Assembly (NCBI GenBank): GCA_017942005.1
Contig: JAGAVJ010000005.1
Span: 1-64,000, forward strand
Reading direction: 5' to 3'
DNA: 64,000 nucleotides
Origin: Clostridia bacterium
GTDB lineage: Bacteria > Bacillota > Clostridia > Oscillospirales > CAG-272
Shown here: piece by piece, positions 61,782 through 64,000 of the stretch
How positions within the stretch are numbered: position 1 is the stretch's first letter
How the letters are laid out: each line of letters starts with the position of its first letter
The notes under the pieces: model-generated
Database searches by the model: none
What the model was told of the DNA's origin: nothing
What the model saw: the letters and a program-made list of their open reading frames with translations, nothing else
Position numbers and translations under genes: made by a program

Positions 61782-62699
61782 TTACGGCAGCTTTTTGCCG
61801 GAAGCCAGATAGAGCTTGTACCAATCCTCATGCGAAATTTCAGTAGAAAACGCTTTTGCAATCTCACGGATTCTGTCCGGATTTGTCGAGCCGATAATCG
61901 GTTGAATTCCGGCAGGATGGCGAAGAATCCACGCGATGACCAATGCAGAATTGCTTAACTGATATTTTTCGCAGAGCGCGTCTATGGTTCCATTCAGTTG
62001 TGCAAACTTCGGATTCCCAATATAGGTTCCTTCAAAGAATCCGTACTGGAACGGCGACCACGCCTGAATCGTGATATCGTGCAGGCGGCAAAAGTCAAGA
62101 ACACTGCCGTCGCGGTTGACTGCGGCCTCGTTTTCCATATTCACATTTACACCGCTGTCAATCATGGTCGTATTCGTCATACTGAATTGCAGCTGATTGA
62201 TCACAATCGGCTGTTTGACATATTTCTGAAGCAATGCAATCTGCATGGGGTTGTGGTTTGATACGCCAAAATATCTGACCTTTCCGGCAGCATGCAGGGT
62301 ATCAAATACATCTGCAACCACTTCCGGTTCCACTAAAATGTCGGGTCTGTGCAAAAGCAGCGTGTCCAGCTGTTCAATTTGCAGGCGTTTCAGGATTCCG
62401 TCTACCGCCTGTAATAAATGTTCTTTTGAAAAATCATAACAGCCGTTCCGAATACCGCATTTTGACTGGATGATCATTTTGTCACGCAGGGAAGGATGTT
62501 TTTTTAAATAATTGCCAAACAGCGTCTCGCATCCCCCGCCGCCGTAAATATCCGCGTGATCGAAAAAGTTGATTTGACATTCCAGTGCGGTTTGAATCAG
62601 CCTATCCAGTGCCGCTTCATCAAGACCGCCGATGCGCATACAGCCAAGTGCCGCTTTTGATGCATGGAAATCGGTTCCTTTGATACGAAATTCTTTCAT
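61782..62699 (-). CDS. Aldo/keto reductase (YdhF type)
   Basis: NADPH-dependent oxidoreductase. The 305-residue protein has the TIM-barrel with Asp/Tyr of the active site in NFFDHADIYGGG (about 44-55), the Lys in IQSKCGI, His in LLLHRPD, and the cofactor segment PIIGSTNPDRIREIA. Relatives act on carbonyls; the substrate is not known. GGGAG lies 8 bases before the ATG. Confidence 0.9.
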   Translation of the reverse strand: MKEFRIKGTDFHASKAALGCMRIGGLDEAALDRLIQTALECQINFFDHADIYGGGGCETLFGNYLKKHPSLRDKMIIQSKCGIRNGCYDFSKEHLLQAVDGILKRLQIEQLDTLLLHRPDILVEPEVVADVFDTLHAAGKVRYFGVSNHNPMQIALLQKYVKQPIVINQLQFSMTNTTMIDSGVNVNMENEAAVNRDGSVLDFCRLHDITIQAWSPFQYGFFEGTYIGNPKFAQLNGTIDALCEKYQLSNSALVIAWILRHPAGIQPIIGSTNPDRIREIAKAFSTEISHEDWYKLYLASGKKLP

Positions 62700-62768
62700 G
62701 GTAATAACTCCCTATTTTCACAGTTTGATGCAGACTTACCGTAAAATGGCGTCTATCATACAGTTATT

Positions 62769-62797
62769 ATTATAACATATATCAAGATTACTGTCAA
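62769..62797 (-). promoter_or_regulatory. Promoter of the aldo/keto reductase gene
   Basis: Minus-strand -35 TTGACA (62792-62797), exact 17-base spacer, -10 TATAAT (62769-62774), about 60 bases from the start codon. Confidence 0.85.
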
Positions 62798-62856
62798 CAG
62801 CTTTTTCCTATATAACCAATCCTCCATATGTTCAGCCCCTTAAAAAGAAGATAACA

Positions 62857-62885
62857 AAAAAGCTGCCCACACGGAGCAGCTTAAC
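62857..62885 (-). terminator. Terminator after the polymerase-partner gene
   Basis: 7-bp stem AAGCTGC / GCAGCTT with a 9-base loop, followed on the minus strand by TTTTTTG, 18 bases past the small gene. Confidence 0.8.
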
Positions 62886-62902
62886 AATCGAATCCATCTC
62901 TA

Positions 62903-63142
62903 TCACGTTTTTCCTTCAACAAACCATCGGTCGTCCTCTCGAAAAAGATAACTCTGCTTGCCATCAATGCTGACCGTGTACCGTATCCCGCAGCCGCCTA
63001 CTTTCGTTGACGCGGCACGTATGCACTGTAGAATTCGCGCAATCTCATACCTGTGTCCATCTATCCATGTGATCACACGCGGTCGTACCTCTCCATCCGG
63101 ATAAAAGTCAGCATTCACCCGTACATATACCTTTCTTGCCAT
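62903..63142 (-). CDS. Small protein partner of the Y-family polymerase
   Basis: The 79-residue protein (MARKVYVRVNADFYPDGEVR at the start) has RVITWIDGHRYEIARILQCIRAAS and a C-terminal RYTVSIDGKQSYLFREDDRWF. In other Clostridia I recall similar small proteins encoded directly after a UmuC/DinB-like polymerase, comparable in position to YolD of Bacilli; this is memory, not a search. Role in translesion synthesis is inferred from context. Start 63142 follows the SD-hairpin element; the in-frame ATG at 63154 is part of its tail. Confidence 0.7.
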   Translation of the reverse strand: MARKVYVRVNADFYPDGEVRPRVITWIDGHRYEIARILQCIRAASTKVGGCGIRYTVSIDGKQSYLFREDDRWFVEGKT

Positions 63143-63312
63143 AGTTATGACCATGACTTTCGCGTTAGCAAAAGTTTTCCTTTCCTTGTGGAGTTGTGAC
63201 CGCCCGCGGGCGGTCATCGTTGCTTTTCAAGCAACGAAAGTCACAAAACACGGTACGAGAAATCATTTTAAATGATTTCTCATAAAGATATTATCTTTCA
63301 AACTTTCTCCCT
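63143..63312 (-). repeat. Array of hairpins upstream of the small gene, with SD-hairpin-start element
   Basis: Minus-strand order: AAAGATA/TATCTTT, a 12-bp palindrome GAGAAATCATTT/AAATGATTTCTC, CGTTGCTT/AAGCAACG, the GC-rich palindrome GACCGCCC/GGGCGGTC, then GGAAAGGAAA, hairpin ACTTTTG/CGAAAGT (63156-63175) and CATGGTCATAACT before the ATG. TTGTGAC/GTCACAA brackets the two middle hairpins. Confidence 0.65.
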
Positions 63313-64000
63313 CTACGCAAACAACAGCATCCCGGTCGGCATTGTCAAATCAATCTCATCCTCATTTTGCGGCAGCTTATCCAGCTTCAATGTCGCTGCA
63401 CTTTGGAGTGCATTCCAGCCAAATCGCCTGCGTATCTCATCCACCGTCTGATCAATTTTCTCGTTTCGCTCAATATATTCAATATCCCGAAATATGGAAA
63501 GCTGCTCGCCTATGGTATCATCGACCAACCGTATCGCACGTACTGTCAACGCACGCACCGGCTTCACCCAGGGATAATTCTGCATAAACAGTGCAAAGCA
63601 GCGGTGTGCGACATCGCCCATGCTTTGTGTCGGGTACTCCAATGTTCCCTGCCATTCTTTATACGCAAGATCGCAGCATTTCACCGTCAGCGAAACACCG
63701 CGCGCTTTCTTATGTGCTTCACGCAGACGTGACGTCACCTTATCTGACAACGCCAGTATCATTGCCCACACCTCATCGTTACTGTGAAGATCAGAAAGAA
63801 AGGTAATGCCGTTTCCAATGGACTTGATCGGAACATGATAATCACGCGGCATCACTTTGGAATTGTCCTCTCCATTGGCAAATCGCTTCATGCGTGCGCC
63901 GTTGACGCCGAATTTGCATGCTAACAGCGCATCATTGCAGTGTGCAAGTTCTCCTATGGTACGGATACCGTATCGGTTCAGTTCCAGGCTTGCCGCTCTG
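63313..64000 (-). CDS. Y-family DNA polymerase (DinB/UmuC-like), C-terminal part
   Basis: Error-prone translesion polymerase. The gene runs off the window at 64000, so only the C-terminal 228 codons are seen. They contain a helix-hairpin-helix (LNRYGIRTIGELAHCNDALL at about 63930-63990), the little-finger region MKRFANGEDNSKVMPRDYHV onward, KSIGNGITFLSDL and a final FGWNALQSAATLKLDKL. The phrase PIKSIGNG is typical of the Firmicute UmuC/UvrX-like group. ATG at 63891 is internal and not the start. It is followed by the small partner gene. Confidence 0.85.
   Translation of the reverse strand, partial: RAASLELNRYGIRTIGELAHCNDALLACKFGVNGARMKRFANGEDNSKVMPRDYHVPIKSIGNGITFLSDLHSNDEVWAMILALSDKVTSRLREAHKKARGVSLTVKCCDLAYKEWQGTLEYPTQSMGDVAHRCFALFMQNYPWVKPVRALTVRAIRLVDDTIGEQLSIFRDIEYIERNEKIDQTVDEIRRRFGWNALQSAATLKLDKLPQNEDEIDLTMPTGMLLFA

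Overview
This window looks like a chromosomal segment of an anaerobic, endospore-forming, low-to-moderate GC Firmicute of the class Clostridia (an Oscillospiraceae/Ruminococcaceae-type organism is my best guess). The reasons are a spoVAC-spoVAD-spoVAE cluster, a trimeric [FeFe] hydrogenase, a pyrK-pyrD(B) dihydroorotate dehydrogenase pair, a CD1247-type acidic zinc protein, DUF1836, DUF1934, DUF4830 and DUF4234 proteins, and Shine-Dalgarno sites of the AAAGGAGG type. There is no rRNA operon, no CRISPR array and no complete prophage or insertion sequence. Most of the window is ordinary core genome.

Layout: 0.1-6.4 kb, plus strand: rplI-dnaB-tilS-hpt-ftsH. 6.7-10.6 kb, minus strand: acidic zinc protein, efp, M24 peptidase, DUF1934, DUF1836. 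10.7-15.4 kb: a radical SAM protein, then a GH42 beta-galactosidase and an orphan sugar-binding lipoprotein. 15.5-16.3 kb: a divergent pair of a tiny HTH regulator and a zinc-ribbon membrane protein around paired palindromes. 16.4-20.6 kb, minus: hydC-hydB-hydA. 21-27.9 kb: small membrane protein, MutS-family ATPase, PHP phosphatase, class II aldolase, a toroid-fold protein, an alpha/beta hydrolase and a HAD phosphatase. 28-33.5 kb: NhaC-type antiporter, CLC antiporter, second toroid protein, GyrI-like protein. 33.5-36.4 kb: lexA followed by a UvrD/PcrA helicase. 36.9 kb: tRNA-Pro(GGG). 37.2-39.1 kb: spoVACDE. 39.3-49.4 kb, minus: all of de novo UMP synthesis in two blocks (pyrC-carA-carB-pyrK-pyrD and pyrF-pyrE-pyrB-pyrI). 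50-57.4 kb, plus: zinc-ribbon and DUF4234 proteins, ABC-F ATPase, DUF4830 (minus), egsA, AI-2E permease, and a lipoprotein with a degenerate metallo-beta-lactamase fold. 57.4-58.1 kb: integrase and transporter remnants beside tRNA-Ser(CGA). 58.6-64 kb, minus: ACT protein, two GNATs, TfoX-like protein, DUF3021/LytTR pair, aldo/keto reductase, and a Y-family polymerase with its small partner.

The most unusual signals are non-coding. (1) At least seven genes (pepP-like, spoVAC, pyrI, pyrF, egsA, DUF3021, and the small gene beside the Y-family polymerase) carry a hairpin between an AGAAAGGA-type Shine-Dalgarno and the start codon, mostly followed by a tail resembling TGGTCATNNT-ATG. (2) A 207-215 bp element with 13-bp terminal inverted repeats and perfect 7-bp flanking direct repeats occurs twice in opposite orientation, with four half-copies; it looks like a MITE. 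(3) The divergent HTH/zinc-ribbon module has a consensus promoter bracketed by two related palindromes. (4) The pyr leader contains a candidate PyrR-binding hexaloop hairpin followed by an attenuator.

All function calls come from motifs and family knowledge read by eye; no database search was run. Starts were chosen by Shine-Dalgarno match and family length.
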